DNA of 43,853 nucleotides, from contig CAYVFC010000062.1 in NCBI GenBank assembly GCA_964450715.1, positions 1 through 43,853 on the forward strand, written 5' to 3'. The position numbers were made by a program, and so were the translations under genes. Shown here in pieces: positions 8,445 through 17,209 of the stretch; within the stretch, counting starts at the first letter, position 1; each line of letters opens with the position of its first letter. This DNA comes from CAYVFC01 sp964450715. Its GTDB lineage: Bacteria; Myxococcota_A; Polyangia; Polyangiales; JAFGIB01. The notes beneath the pieces were generated by a model, which saw nothing but the letters and a program-made list of their open reading frames with translations, had not been told where the DNA came from and ran no database searches.

Positions 8445-10361
8445 ATGGGATTTGCCGTGAGCCTGGCTAGCGAGAGCAACCTGTTGAGCGAGGCCGAGCT
8501 CAGGCAACGGTACCCGGAAAAGATAGCTCCGTTGGAAACGGTATTCGGAAACGTCCACCGGGGAGATCGCATCTTCGTCGGAACCGCCTGCGGGGAGCCG
8601 CAGTACCTGGTCCGGTCGCTGATCGATTATGTGGAGTCTCACCCCAGGGCCTTTGTCGACGCCGAGGTGTTGCAGGTGTGGACCCTCGGGGTCGCCCCCT
8701 ACGCCGACGAGAAGTTCCGGAGGAACTTCCGGCAGAACTCCTTCTTCGTCGGGGCCACCACCCGGGAAGCGGTGAACCAGGGGATGGCGGACTACACGCC
8801 GGTATTCCTTTCCCAGGTACCGGCCCTGTTCGCCCGCAAGCTTCCCCCCATTGATGTCGCCCTGGTCCAGGTATCGCCTCCCGACCGCAACGGCTACATG
8901 TCGCTGGGGGTATCGGTGGACATCACCCGGGCGGCGATCGAGAACGCGCGGCGGGTCATCGCCCAGGTGAACGCCTTCATGCCCCGGGTAAGGGGCGATA
9001 CCTTCATACACCTGAACGACGTTCACCACCTGGTGCTGCACGACGAGCCTCTGCTGCAATTCGAAGCTACCGCCCCGGGCGAGATCGTCGAGCGCATCGG
9101 ACGATACGTCTCGCGCATCGTACAGGACGGCGACACTATCCAGGTGGGATACGGCTCGTTGCCCAACGCCATCATGGCAAACCTGCAGGACAGAAAGCAC
9201 CTGGGAGTGCACACGGAGCTGATCTCGGACGGCATCGTGCAGCTGATGAAGGCCGGGGTGATAGACAACTCGAAGAAGACCCTGCACCGGGGCAAGACCG
9301 TGGCCACTTTCTGCATGGGCAAGCCGGGCTGCTATGAGTATATACACGACAACCCCTGCATACGGTTCGCGCCGGTGGACTACACCAACGATCCCCTGGT
9401 CATCGCCCGCAACCGTAACATGACGGCCATCAACGCCGCGCTGGAGATGGACCTGACCGGGCAGAGCACCGCCGAATCGATCGGCAACCGGCTCTACTCG
9501 GGCATCGGCGGGCAGGCCGACTTCATGCGCGGGGCGGTGCTCGCGACCGGGGGCAAGACCATCCTGACCATCCAGTCCACCGCCCGCAACGACGAGGTAT
9601 CCCGCATCGTGCCCGCGCTGGCGAGCGGCGCCGCGGTCACGCTGGTGCGCGGCGACGTGCACTACGTGGTATCCGAGTACGGGATCGCGTATCTGCACGG
9701 CAAGACCATACGGGAGAGAGCCATGGCCCTCATCGCCATCGCCCACCCCAAGTTCAGACCCTGGCTGATCGAGGAGGCCAAGCGGCTAAACTACATCTAT
9801 CGGGACCAGGCCTTCGTGCCGGGCAAGCGGGGGGAGTACCGCGAGGACCTGGAGATGTACCGCACCCTGAAGGATGGGCAGCAGATCCTGCTGCGGCCGG
9901 TGAAGATATCGGACGAGCCGTTGCTGAAGGATTTCTTTTACGACCTTTCCGACCGCAGCATGTACAGCCGATTCATCTCGCGGCGCACGGACATGCCCCA
10001 CGAACGCTTGCAGGAGTTCGTGGCGGTCGATCTCAGCCGGGAGATGGTCTGCGTGGCCGTTCTGCAAGAGGATGGCAGGGAGATGGTCGCGGGGCTGGGG
10101 CAGTACGGCATCATCGAGACCAGCCGGTACGCCGAGATATCCCTGGTGGTCCGCGATTGCTATCACGACCGCGGCATCGGCAGGCAGATCATAGCCTACC
10201 TGGCTCGGATCGCGGCCGGGCAGGGGCTGATGGGGTTCATGGCCGAGGTGCTGCCGGAGAACGCGGCCATGATGCACGTGTTCGAGAGCATGGGGTTCGA
10301 TATGGACAGGCGCGTCGAGGGCGACGTATACACGCTGAAGATGACGTTCAGGGCCTCGTGA
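8445..10361 (+). CDS. Acetyl-CoA hydrolase/CoA-transferase fused to GNAT acetyltransferase
   Basis: A 638-aa two-domain protein. Residues 1-460 are a class I CoA-transferase/acetyl-CoA hydrolase (4-hydroxybutyrate CoA-transferase type). Its family motifs are VGYGSLPNA, HTELISDG (the catalytic Glu) and GIGGQADF. Residues about 475-638 are a GNAT domain with the acetyl-CoA-binding block VVRDCYHDRGIGRQI. The N-terminal domain moves CoA between acyl-CoA and a carboxylate or hydrolyses acetyl-CoA. The GNAT part would acetylate an amine, perhaps a protein lysine; the target is unknown. Fusions of this kind are known in bacteria. The start at ATG 8445 lacks a clear ribosome binding site; a GTG at 8457 is an alternative. 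The last codons run straight into a remnant of an acyl-CoA synthetase gene, the next module member. Confidence 0.92.
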   Translation: MGFAVSLASESNLLSEAELRQRYPEKIAPLETVFGNVHRGDRIFVGTACGEPQYLVRSLIDYVESHPRAFVDAEVLQVWTLGVAPYADEKFRRNFRQNSFFVGATTREAVNQGMADYTPVFLSQVPALFARKLPPIDVALVQVSPPDRNGYMSLGVSVDITRAAIENARRVIAQVNAFMPRVRGDTFIHLNDVHHLVLHDEPLLQFEATAPGEIVERIGRYVSRIVQDGDTIQVGYGSLPNAIMANLQDRKHLGVHTELISDGIVQLMKAGVIDNSKKTLHRGKTVATFCMGKPGCYEYIHDNPCIRFAPVDYTNDPLVIARNRNMTAINAALEMDLTGQSTAESIGNRLYSGIGGQADFMRGAVLATGGKTILTIQSTARNDEVSRIVPALASGAAVTLVRGDVHYVVSEYGIAYLHGKTIRERAMALIAIAHPKFRPWLIEEAKRLNYIYRDQAFVPGKRGEYREDLEMYRTLKDGQQILLRPVKISDEPLLKDFFYDLSDRSMYSRFISRRTDMPHERLQEFVAVDLSREMVCVAVLQEDGREMVAGLGQYGIIETSRYAEISLVVRDCYHDRGIGRQIIAYLARIAAGQGLMGFMAEVLPENAAMMHVFESMGFDMDRRVEGDVYTLKMTFRAS

Positions 10362-10668
10362 CGGTGGAACGATCGTGGAGCACGTAGGGCTGTCCGCCAT
10401 CGTATCGGTGGGCAACAAGGCGGACCTGGACGAGACCGACCTGCTCGAATACCTGGCGGACCAGGAGCAGACCACGGTCATTCTCATGTACATGGAGGGG
10501 GTCACTCACGGCGAGCAGATCATCGAGGCGCTGAAACGGACCACCGACGCCTGCGAGAAGTACGGGGTGGAGTTGCTGGACGACCAAGAGCATCTGACCT
10601 CCCTGTACACCGGCGTGGTGCCCGGCTTCGGGTCCACCCGGAACCCGGTCGACCTCACCGGGCCGGTC
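10362..10668 (+). pseudogene. Remnant of ADP-forming acyl-CoA synthetase gene (module copy 1)
   Basis: The segment is a collage of the intact gene at 14005-16149. 10362-10372 matches the bases around its start. 10374-10545 matches about 14541-14712 with few changes. 10546-10668 matches about 14961-15084. Deletions of about 530 and 250 bases separate these blocks, the second at a short shared sequence (CNACC), and everything after the 15084 equivalent is gone. An open frame runs through 10375-11094 but encodes only fragments. The remnant keeps the original gene order: CoA-transferase then synthetase. It is either a decayed duplicate or an assembly chimera. Confidence 0.85.
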
Positions 10669-10840
10669 GGGCCGGACGGATGGTGGCCGGCGGCAACCGC
10701 CACGATTCCTGAACCGGACGATTCGCGATCTGTCAGCCGAGCCGATGCCCGAGCCTGTGTCCTCCGGTCCAGGCGTTGTCTGCCAGGGCAATTCCTGGTA
10801 GGAAATATTCGACAGGGTGTGAGCGGATGGAGGATGGCTC

Positions 10841-12536
10841 GTGCAGCCGGGGCTTTTTCGTGTACGGTCTCTACTGAAGTACTTCGGGTCGTTTTTGGTG
10901 CTCGCCGCCATCGCTTCGGGGTGCGGCGGCAGGGGCGCCGGCAGCCCGGATGTGCCCGATGCCGCGATCGGCGGCTGCACCACGGATATCGAGTGCAAGG
11001 GGGACCGCGTTTGCGAGAACAGCAGGTGCGTGCACGCCATCGGGGAGAGCGGTTCGGGCGGCACGGGTGGAGCGGGCGGCTCGGCAGGCGTTGACGGCGG
11101 CATGGACGCCGGGCAGAGCGGCGCCGGAGCAGAGGGGGGTACGGCCGGAGGCAACGCGGGCGAAGGCGGCATGGACGCAGGCGACAGTGGCGGCACGGGC
11201 GGGATNNNNNNNNNNNNNNNNNNNNNNNNNNNNNNNNNNNNNNNNNNNNNNNNNNNNNNNNNNNNNNNNNNNNNNNNNNNNNNNNNNNNNNNNNNNNNNN
11301 NNNNNGGACGGTGGTTCGAGCGGGACCGGTGGCACCGCGGGTAGCGGCGGTTCTTCGGGCACGGGCGGGATGGACGGTGGTTCGAGCGGGACCGGTGGCA
11401 CCGCGGGTAGCGGCGGTTCTTCGGGCGCGGGCGGCACGGGCGGGATGGACGCCGGTGGAAGCGGCGGCACGGGCGGCTCGGATGGTGGTTCGAGCGGGAC
11501 CGGTGGTACCGCGGGTACCGACGGCGCGGCGGGCGACGCCGGTACGATGGACGGCAGCGCGGACGTGGACGGCGGCGATGCCGACGCCGGAGGCATCGTC
11601 TTGGTCGAGAACTGCGAGATGCGAAGCACCGAGCCCTGCGCCAGTGTCCTGAGCCCGGACGACGGTACCGTGATCGAGCTCGGGCCCTACGGTGCCCTCA
11701 TGGAGACGAACCTGGGTTCCGCGTACGCGCTTCCGGTAGACCCCGCGGAGAGCGCGTGCAGTATCTTCGCGGCAACCTTCGGCGAGGACGAAGCGCTGAC
11801 CGCGGATATGCTCGATCTGGGGGATGTCGATCTGACGCTTTACACAGTGTATGGGCCCGCGATCCCGGCGGGGGGCGAGACCTATCCGATCATCATCTGG
11901 GGCAACGGCACCTGTTCTCAGCCCGAGTCCTACGGAGCGCTATTACGCTACGTGGCATCCCATGGATACATCGTGTTTGCCGCCAATTCGCGCTTCGTCA
12001 GCAGCAACGACGCCATGACCAACGCGCTCGATTTCGCCGTGGCCGCCAACAGCGATCCGGAGAGCCCCTACTACCAGAAGCTCGACACCACCCGGGTGGG
12101 GGCGATGGGCCACTCGCAGGGGGCGGGCGCCACGGTCGCGGTTGCCACCGACGACCGGATCGACGCGGTGATCCTCTTCAACGGCGGCACCTCGTCGACC
12201 TCGTCGACCCCCAAACCCCTCTTGGCGGTTTCCGGGGAGACGGACATCGGCGCTCCGACCGCGACCCAATACGCGGCAGCCGTCAACGGCGCGGCGCAGC
12301 CCGGCGCTTACCTTTTCTATTACGACGTGCCGCAGACCGGCAACATGAGCGGGCACCTGACCCTGATGATGGAGCCCGAGCGCGTGACCGGGGTTACGCT
12401 GGCCTGGTGGGACTACCTGTTGAAAGGGAACGAGACGGCCCGCGATCTGTTCGTGGGCGACACCTGCGGGCTCTGTACCGGTACCGACATCGGCCAGGGC
12501 AACGCCGTGTACGGCAGCAACGGAAGCTTGCCCTGA
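10841..12536 (+). CDS. Secreted alpha/beta-hydrolase lipoprotein with Gly-rich linker (contains N gap)
   Basis: A GTG start with GGAGGA six bases upstream. The signal peptide ends in lipobox IASGC. A short Cys-containing segment follows (CTTDIECKGDRVC), then a long Gly/Ser/Thr linker interrupted by 100 Ns at 11206-11305. The frame changes across the gap, but gap length is arbitrary, so I treat both sides as one gene. The C-terminal part, from about 11600, is an alpha/beta-hydrolase of the chlorophyllase/PET-hydrolase-like group. It has IIIWGNGTCSQPESYG, the nucleophile elbow GHSQGAG (Ser), a strand VSGETD carrying a likely acid, and GHLTL with a likely catalytic His. It should be a surface-exposed esterase; the substrate is unknown. 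The linker contains a tandem repeat of 66 bp, probably why the assembly broke. Confidence 0.85.
11206..11305. other. Assembly gap of 100 N
   Basis: Exactly 100 undetermined bases inside the Gly-rich linker of the hydrolase gene, the usual placeholder for a gap of unknown size. Confidence 0.99.
11306..11530 (+). repeat. Tandem repeat coding for a Gly/Ser/Thr linker
   Basis: Units starting GGACGGTGGTTCGAGCGG recur at 11306 and 11372 (66-bp period, 22 codons) and in altered form near 11482. They encode repeats such as DGGSSGTGGTAGSGGSSG. The near identity of the first two units suggests recent unequal duplication, and collapse of further units may explain the gap. Confidence 0.8.
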
Positions 12537-12949
12537 AGCTCGCCCGCTCGCTTCGACGCGACGTCGGGGAAAGGGCAAACCCGTGGAGGTGCTCGCGGCA
12601 GGGGGTCCGCCGGCGCGGCCGGAGGGACGTCGGACATCGCCTTTCCTTACGCCATGCAGTAGCGCCGCCTGGTTCGCGCCGTGACGCGGCACCCGATCAT
12701 GGCCCGCGCCGATGGAACACCGCGATCTTTTCCGACATGCCAATTTTATTGCTCTGCACTGTCGCGGGAATAGAACACCACACTTGAGGCTGGAGGTAGC
12801 GGAATTTATACGATGTATTCCGGACGCCGAATTCTCGCCGGTGCTGGAGCAGTCGAGCCGTGTCGCGACACCTGCTCCCTGAGCACTACGAACAGTCTGT
12901 ACGCGATATTAACCACTTCCCTCGGGCGACGGGCTGCAATCTTCCGCCA
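12537..12949. other. Intergenic region without a recognisable gene
   Basis: A 413-base gap between the hydrolase stop and the 3' end of the broken minus-strand gene. I see no convincing gene. A 54-codon frame starting at ATG 12812 has only a distant GGAGG and no recognisable features. Confidence 0.6.
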
Positions 12950-13587
12950 TCATTGGCTAGCCAGCGCTTCGGCTAGCTGTTGAATCGTGGCGGATTCATC
13001 AACCGCCAGACTCAGTCCGCCGTTCGAGTTCCGCGGGAGCCGGAGCGCTGCTTGCTGCGGAAGGTTCGCTCTAAGGGTCCGTGATAAAATAACTCGATCA
13101 GATTTCGGAGCGCGACGGCCCCGGCTGCAAGGAGCGACGACGAGAAATATTGGGGATATTTTGCGGAGGAGCAACGCAGCAGCCGGGGCCGTCGCGCCCG
13201 AAAGATGGATGAGTTATTTTGTCACGGACCCTAAAAGCAAATAACACGATGTATTCGAGGGCGTCCACGTCCACTGCTCCGCAATTACACTCACGCAATC
13301 CCTCTACCAAGACCGATACAAGTCGTTCTGCTCGGTTTTCCGAAACACCCAGCTCGGGAATTCGTCGAGCCAGTGCCGCGCATGGTCCCGCACGCAGCGA
13401 GATCTCTTTGCCGAGTGGCGGGCCGCTCTCCAGCCGGTTTTGCGGGGAGTTCAGCCCGGGTGCGGTCCAAAAAAGGGGCCAAACGCCGTAACCGATCGAA
13501 ATCATAGAAGATTACGGGAACGGTAAAACGAATAATATTTCGGGATACGAGCGACAAAAGAACGGCGATTTCCGCGGAATTATGCAT
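12950..13587 (-). pseudogene. Hypothetical gene split by a MITE insertion and a T6 frameshift
   Basis: Read on the minus strand, a protein starts at 13587 with a hydrophobic segment (LLSLVSRNIIRFTVPVIF). It shifts frame at a run of six T (about 13473-13478). It continues as LGVSENRAERLVSVLVEGL and DVDALEYIVLFA up to the MITE at 13231. Removing the MITE plus one copy of its 3-bp target duplication joins codons GCT TTT AGA GCG in frame. The protein then continues ANLPQQAALRLPRN to the stop at 12950. The rebuilt protein would be about 160 aa. I do not recognise its family. The lower GC than its neighbours suggests transfer. The precise in-frame rejoining is strong evidence that this was one gene. 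Confidence 0.65.
13075..13231. mobile_element. 157-bp MITE (family A) with 3-bp TAA target duplication
   Basis: The ends are GGGTCCGTGATAAAATAACTC (13075-13095) and its inverted counterpart ending at 13231, with one mismatch over 21 bp. The interior is also palindromic, with GCGCGACGGCCCCGGCTGC facing its complement. TAA flanks both sides (13072-13074 and 13232-13234). No protein is encoded, so it would need a transposase in trans. The 3-bp TNA-type duplication fits IS5-group (IS1031-like) enzymes; that assignment is inference. Partial copies are at 1-91 and 42285-42360. Confidence 0.85.
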
Positions 13588-13633
13588 ATTTTCGACCGAT
13601 ATTGGCCCCTTTTAGGGATCGCGCCCGTTCAGC

Positions 13634-13735
13634 CCCTACTTCGGCGGCAACCACGCGGTCGCGCTCGAGGGGGCTCGGTGGAAGGGAGCGGCCGATCCGC
13701 GCCGGGACGGTGCGGTGGTCTACCTGGGAGGGTGA
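13634..13735 (+). pseudogene. ggt: 3' remnant of gamma-glutamyltransferase gene (module copy 2)
   Basis: These 34 codons, from PYFGG to the stop, encode the same C-terminus as the copy ending at 8228. There are only a few substitutions (ALEGARWKGAADPRRDGAV against ALEGDRWKGAADPRRDGAV). Sequence upstream of 13627 is unrelated, so the rest of this copy was deleted or never copied. Confidence 0.85.
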
Positions 13736-14004
13736 GGCGCGCCGGGGGGGGCGGTTGTCGCGCCGTACCGTGGCACCGGCAGGCTCGAAAAAGGGCGGAC
13801 TGGCCATGGCAAAAACCGCTACGATGAAATGGCGGGCGGGGAGGGTTTGCTTTGGCCGGTTTCCCTACGGCGGCGCCGGGCTTGGCGTGCTTCCATGGTA
13901 GCGATGCCGCGATCCTGGAGCGGGTCCGGTCCTGGCGCCTTTCGGGCCGGCGCAGATGCCGACCCGCGAAGCCGCGGCGGCAAGGGCCTCGTGACGGTGG
14001 AACG
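13736..14004 (+). other. Leader of acyl-CoA synthetase gene, homologous to 8229-8444
   Basis: This region aligns with the CoA-transferase leader, including the hairpin motif AAAAACCGCTACG at 13810-13822 and TGGCGCCTTTCGG. Its last bases, AGGGCCTCGTGA (13983-13994), equal the final codons of the CoA-transferase gene at 10350-10361. The layout shows that a CoA-transferase once stood here and was deleted, leaving its leader joined to its last three codons. I see no other gene. Confidence 0.7.
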
Positions 14005-16149
14005 ATGAACGACAGAGGAAAGCTGGGGCCGATCCGGTACTTTTTCGAGCCCAGGTCGGTGGCCGTGCTCGGCGCGTCGCGCGACCCGGGCAAGGTGGGC
14101 GCCAAGCTCACCTCGAACATCCTCTCCGGCGGCTACGGCGGGAAGGTGTACCTGGTCAATCCCCGCGGCGGCGAGATCTCCGGGTTGCCGGTCTACCCGA
14201 GCCTGACCGATATCGACGGCGAGCCGGATCTGGCCTGCATCGCGGTGCCGGCCAGGAACGTGTTCGACGCGGTACGTTCCTGCTCGGCCAGGGGGGTCAA
14301 GTTCGTGGTCATCATCAGCTCGGGTTTCGCCGAGGTCGGCAACCGCGAGCAGGAGCGAGACATGGTTGATTTCGCGCGTGCACACGGCATGCGCATTCTC
14401 GGCCCCAACGTCTTCGGGCTCTACTCGGCCGCCGTATCACTGAACGCGACCTTCGGCCCGCCCGAGGTGATGCCGGGCGGTGTGGGCATCATCACCCAGA
14501 GCGGCGCGCTGGGCATCGCCATGATCGGCAAGACCGCCGTGGAGCACGTGGGGCTGTCCGCCATCGTATCGGTGGGCAACAAGGCGGACCTGGACGAGAC
14601 CGACCTGCTCGACTACCTGGCCGGCCAGGAGCAGACCACCGTCATCCTCATGTACATGGAAGGAGTCACCCACGGCGAGCAGATCATCGAGGCGCTGAAA
14701 CGGACTACCCGGGTCAAGCCGGTCATCGTCATCAAGTCGGGCCGTTCCCGCCGCGGAGCGGTCGCCGCCGCCTCGCATACCGGTTCCATGGCGGGCGCCG
14801 ACGAGGTCTTCAGCAAGGTGATGGAGCAGTGCGGGGTGCTGCGGGCGGAGAACATCCTGGATGCCTTCAACTGGTGCAAGTTCCTCTGCGCCGGACATTC
14901 CCCCGGGGGCAGGCAGACCGTGATCGTCACCAACGGCGGCGGGGTCGGCGTGCTGGCCACCGACGCCTGCGAGAAGTACGGGGTGGAGTTGCTGGACGAC
15001 CAGGAGCATCTGACCTCCCTGTACACCGGCGTGGTGCCCGGCTTCGGGTCCACCCGGAACCCGGTCGATCTCACCGGGCAGGCCGGGCCGGCCGAGTACG
15101 ACGGCGCCCTGGGGGCATCGTTGCAGGACGAGCACATCCAATCCGTGATCGGTCTGTACTGCGAGACCGCGCTCTTCAACGCGGAGAGCCTGGAGGATAT
15201 GATCCGCCGCAGTAGCCGGCAGTACCGCGAGCAGGGCAAGCCTCTGGTCTTTTCCATCTTCGGCGGAGAGGAGGTGGAGCGCTGCCTGGAGACCCTGCGC
15301 CGGGAAAACCTGCCCGTCTACGCCGACGTCTACCAGGCGGTATCCTGCCTGGGGGCCATGTACCGGCACCATGCCCATCTGCAGCGAGACCTGGAGACGG
15401 TCGACGAGGCGGAGATGGACATCGGGGAGATCGAGCGCGTGACCGGAGCCGCCCTGGCGGACGGTCGCAAGTTCCTCTACGCGCACGAGGGTTATCGCGT
15501 CATGCAGATCGCGGGGGTGGCGGCGCCGGAAAGCCACCTGGCGCGTACGATGGACGAGGCGGTGGCGGCGGCCGACGTTATCGGCTACCCGGTGGCGATG
15601 AAGATCGTGTCCAGGGATATCAGCCACAAGAGCGACGCGGGAGGCATCGCGCTGGGCCTGGATTGCGGAAGCGAGGTCATCGACGCCTACCAGGCCATCA
15701 TGGCCAGTTGTCGGGCCTACCGGCCCGATGCCGCGCTGGAGGGGGTGGAGGTGGCGCAGATGGTGCAGAAGGGGGCCGAGATCATCGTGGGGGCCCGGCG
15801 CGACCCCTTCTTCGGTCCCATCGTGCTCTTCGGCATGGGCGGGATCTACGTGGAAGTCATGAAGGACGTGACCATGCGGGCCGTGCCCGTGAACCGGGAG
15901 CAGGTGACGGAAATGATCAAAGAGATCCGGGGATACCCGCTTCTGCTCGGCGTGCGCGGGGAGGCGAAGAAAGATATCCCGGAGATATCCCGGTATATCA
16001 TCAAGCTGGCCACCATCATCAGAAGGTGCAGGCACATCACCGATATCGAATTGAATCCCGTCATGGTCTACGAGCAGGGCAAGGGGGCAAGGGCGGTCGA
16101 CGTGCGAATACTGGTAGAAGCTCGAAAAGAGGGTGAGGCGTATGGATAA
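14005..16149 (+). CDS. Acyl-CoA synthetase, ADP-forming (acetate-CoA ligase type)
   Basis: A 714-aa single-chain NDP-forming acyl-CoA synthetase. The N-terminal CoA-binding domain is FFEPRSVAVLGASRDPGKVG. Two succinyl-CoA-synthetase-like flavodoxin domains follow, with GIITQSGALG and SHTGSMAGAD (the His that carries phosphate). The C-terminal ATP-grasp domain holds SRDISHKSDAGG, with the second active-site His, and VGARRDPFFGP. It interconverts acyl-CoA, ADP and phosphate with acid, CoA and ATP, conserving energy when acetyl-CoA or other acyl-CoA is released as acid. The frame is open to 13852, but ATG 14005 matches the family N-terminus and the start region kept in the remnant at 10362. Its stop overlaps the next gene by eight bases, so the two are coupled. 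A deleted copy lies at 10362-10668. Confidence 0.95.
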   Translation: MNDRGKLGPIRYFFEPRSVAVLGASRDPGKVGAKLTSNILSGGYGGKVYLVNPRGGEISGLPVYPSLTDIDGEPDLACIAVPARNVFDAVRSCSARGVKFVVIISSGFAEVGNREQERDMVDFARAHGMRILGPNVFGLYSAAVSLNATFGPPEVMPGGVGIITQSGALGIAMIGKTAVEHVGLSAIVSVGNKADLDETDLLDYLAGQEQTTVILMYMEGVTHGEQIIEALKRTTRVKPVIVIKSGRSRRGAVAAASHTGSMAGADEVFSKVMEQCGVLRAENILDAFNWCKFLCAGHSPGGRQTVIVTNGGGVGVLATDACEKYGVELLDDQEHLTSLYTGVVPGFGSTRNPVDLTGQAGPAEYDGALGASLQDEHIQSVIGLYCETALFNAESLEDMIRRSSRQYREQGKPLVFSIFGGEEVERCLETLRRENLPVYADVYQAVSCLGAMYRHHAHLQRDLETVDEAEMDIGEIERVTGAALADGRKFLYAHEGYRVMQIAGVAAPESHLARTMDEAVAAADVIGYPVAMKIVSRDISHKSDAGGIALGLDCGSEVIDAYQAIMASCRAYRPDAALEGVEVAQMVQKGAEIIVGARRDPFFGPIVLFGMGGIYVEVMKDVTMRAVPVNREQVTEMIKEIRGYPLLLGVRGEAKKDIPEISRYIIKLATIIRRCRHITDIELNPVMVYEQGKGARAVDVRILVEARKEGEAYG

Positions 16150-17179
16150 GGTCATCGTGGCATCGGTTCGGCCGGGCGCCGGCAAGACGAGCGTCATCGC
16201 CGGTCTGGCCCGGGTCCGCAGGGGCGGGTTCGCCTACCTGAAACCCTTCGGCGACAGGCTCATCTACGAGAAGAAACGGCTATGGGACTACGACTCGTCG
16301 GTCCTGGCCAAGCTATTCCGGCTGAGACAGGAGCCCGAGGACATGTCCATGGGTTTTCACCACTCCAAGCTGCGCTATGCCTACGACGCCGACACCACCC
16401 GGGAGCGGCTTCAGGAGAAGGCCGCCACCGCGGCCGGCGGGGGTCGGATGCTCTTCGTGGAGGCCGGGGCCGACCTGGCCCGCGGCTCGGCAGTGCACCT
16501 CGATGCGATCTCGCTTGCGGGTATGCTGGAAGCGCCCCTGCTCGTCGTGCTGAGCGGGGACGAGGACCAGGTGCTCGATGACGCGGTATTCCTGCAGCGT
16601 TCGCTGCAGGGGCTCGAGGTCGACTGCGCGGGCGTCGTCGTGAACAAGGTGCAGAGCCGGGCCGAGTTCGAGCAGGCGTATCTCGATTCGATTCGCAGGA
16701 CCGGCCTGCGGGTGCTGGGCGTGATCCCCCGTCAACCGGAGCTGGACTACTACACGCTATCCGCCTTGCGAGAGAACCTGCTGGCCCGCGTGGTCACCGG
16801 CGACACCCTGCTCGACCGGGTGGTGCGCAACGTGTTCGTCGGCGCCATGACGGCGGAGACCGCCATGAAGACCGCGGAATTCAAGCGCCCCGATCTGCTG
16901 CTCATCGCCAACGGAGCCCGCAGCGACATCATTCTGGCGGGCATCGAGCAGAGGGCGGCGGGCATCGTTCTCACCGGCGGGACGCTGCCTCCGGCCAACA
17001 TCATCGGCCTTTCGGCCGACGGCCGGGTACCCCTGCTTTCCGTGGCCACGGACACCTACCGGACGGCGAGGATGGTGGAAGCGATCGAGCCCCTGTTGCA
17101 CCTCGAAGATCCCAGGAAGCTCGATATCCTGGAGAAGCTGGTGCGAGAAAACGTTGAGACGGAAGAGGTTTTCGGGTAG
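16142..17179 (+). CDS. P-loop/DRTGG-domain protein (phosphotransacetylase N-terminal-like)
   Basis: A 345-aa protein with an N-terminal dethiobiotin-synthetase-like P-loop domain (SVRPGAGKTSVIAGL, residues 8-22). Family strands follow (LLVVLSGDED, GVVVNKV, VLGVIP), then a C-terminal DRTGG-type domain at about 210-320 containing GARSDIILA and IVLTGG. This pair of domains matches the regulatory N-terminal part of long phosphotransacetylases, but the catalytic acetyltransferase domain is absent. Stand-alone versions often sit beside ADP-forming acyl-CoA synthetases, as here. A regulatory or nucleotide-sensing role in acetyl-CoA flux is inferred. The ATG at 16142 lies inside the end of the synthetase gene (8-base overlap); a GTG three codons earlier is an alternative. 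Confidence 0.85.
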   Translation: MDKVIVASVRPGAGKTSVIAGLARVRRGGFAYLKPFGDRLIYEKKRLWDYDSSVLAKLFRLRQEPEDMSMGFHHSKLRYAYDADTTRERLQEKAATAAGGGRMLFVEAGADLARGSAVHLDAISLAGMLEAPLLVVLSGDEDQVLDDAVFLQRSLQGLEVDCAGVVVNKVQSRAEFEQAYLDSIRRTGLRVLGVIPRQPELDYYTLSALRENLLARVVTGDTLLDRVVRNVFVGAMTAETAMKTAEFKRPDLLLIANGARSDIILAGIEQRAAGIVLTGGTLPPANIIGLSADGRVPLLSVATDTYRTARMVEAIEPLLHLEDPRKLDILEKLVRENVETEEVFG

Positions 17180-17209
17180 ACCGTTTCGGTTTCTTCCCGG
17201 TGAAACGCC

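Noticed and set aside
11206..11305. Frameshift in the hydrolase lipoprotein
   Set aside because: The frame change falls exactly on a 100-N placeholder, so it carries no information.
12812..12976. Small plus-strand ORF starting at ATG 12812
   Set aside because: No good ribosome binding site, no recognisable pattern, and it overlaps the end of a better-supported minus-strand gene.
8264..14004. Possible riboswitch in the shared leaders, on the minus strand recalling parts of a c-di-GMP-I motif (ACGCCAAGCC)
   Set aside because: Only short word similarity, no matching second stem, and no minus-strand gene follows. The likeness of the two leaders is explained by duplication.
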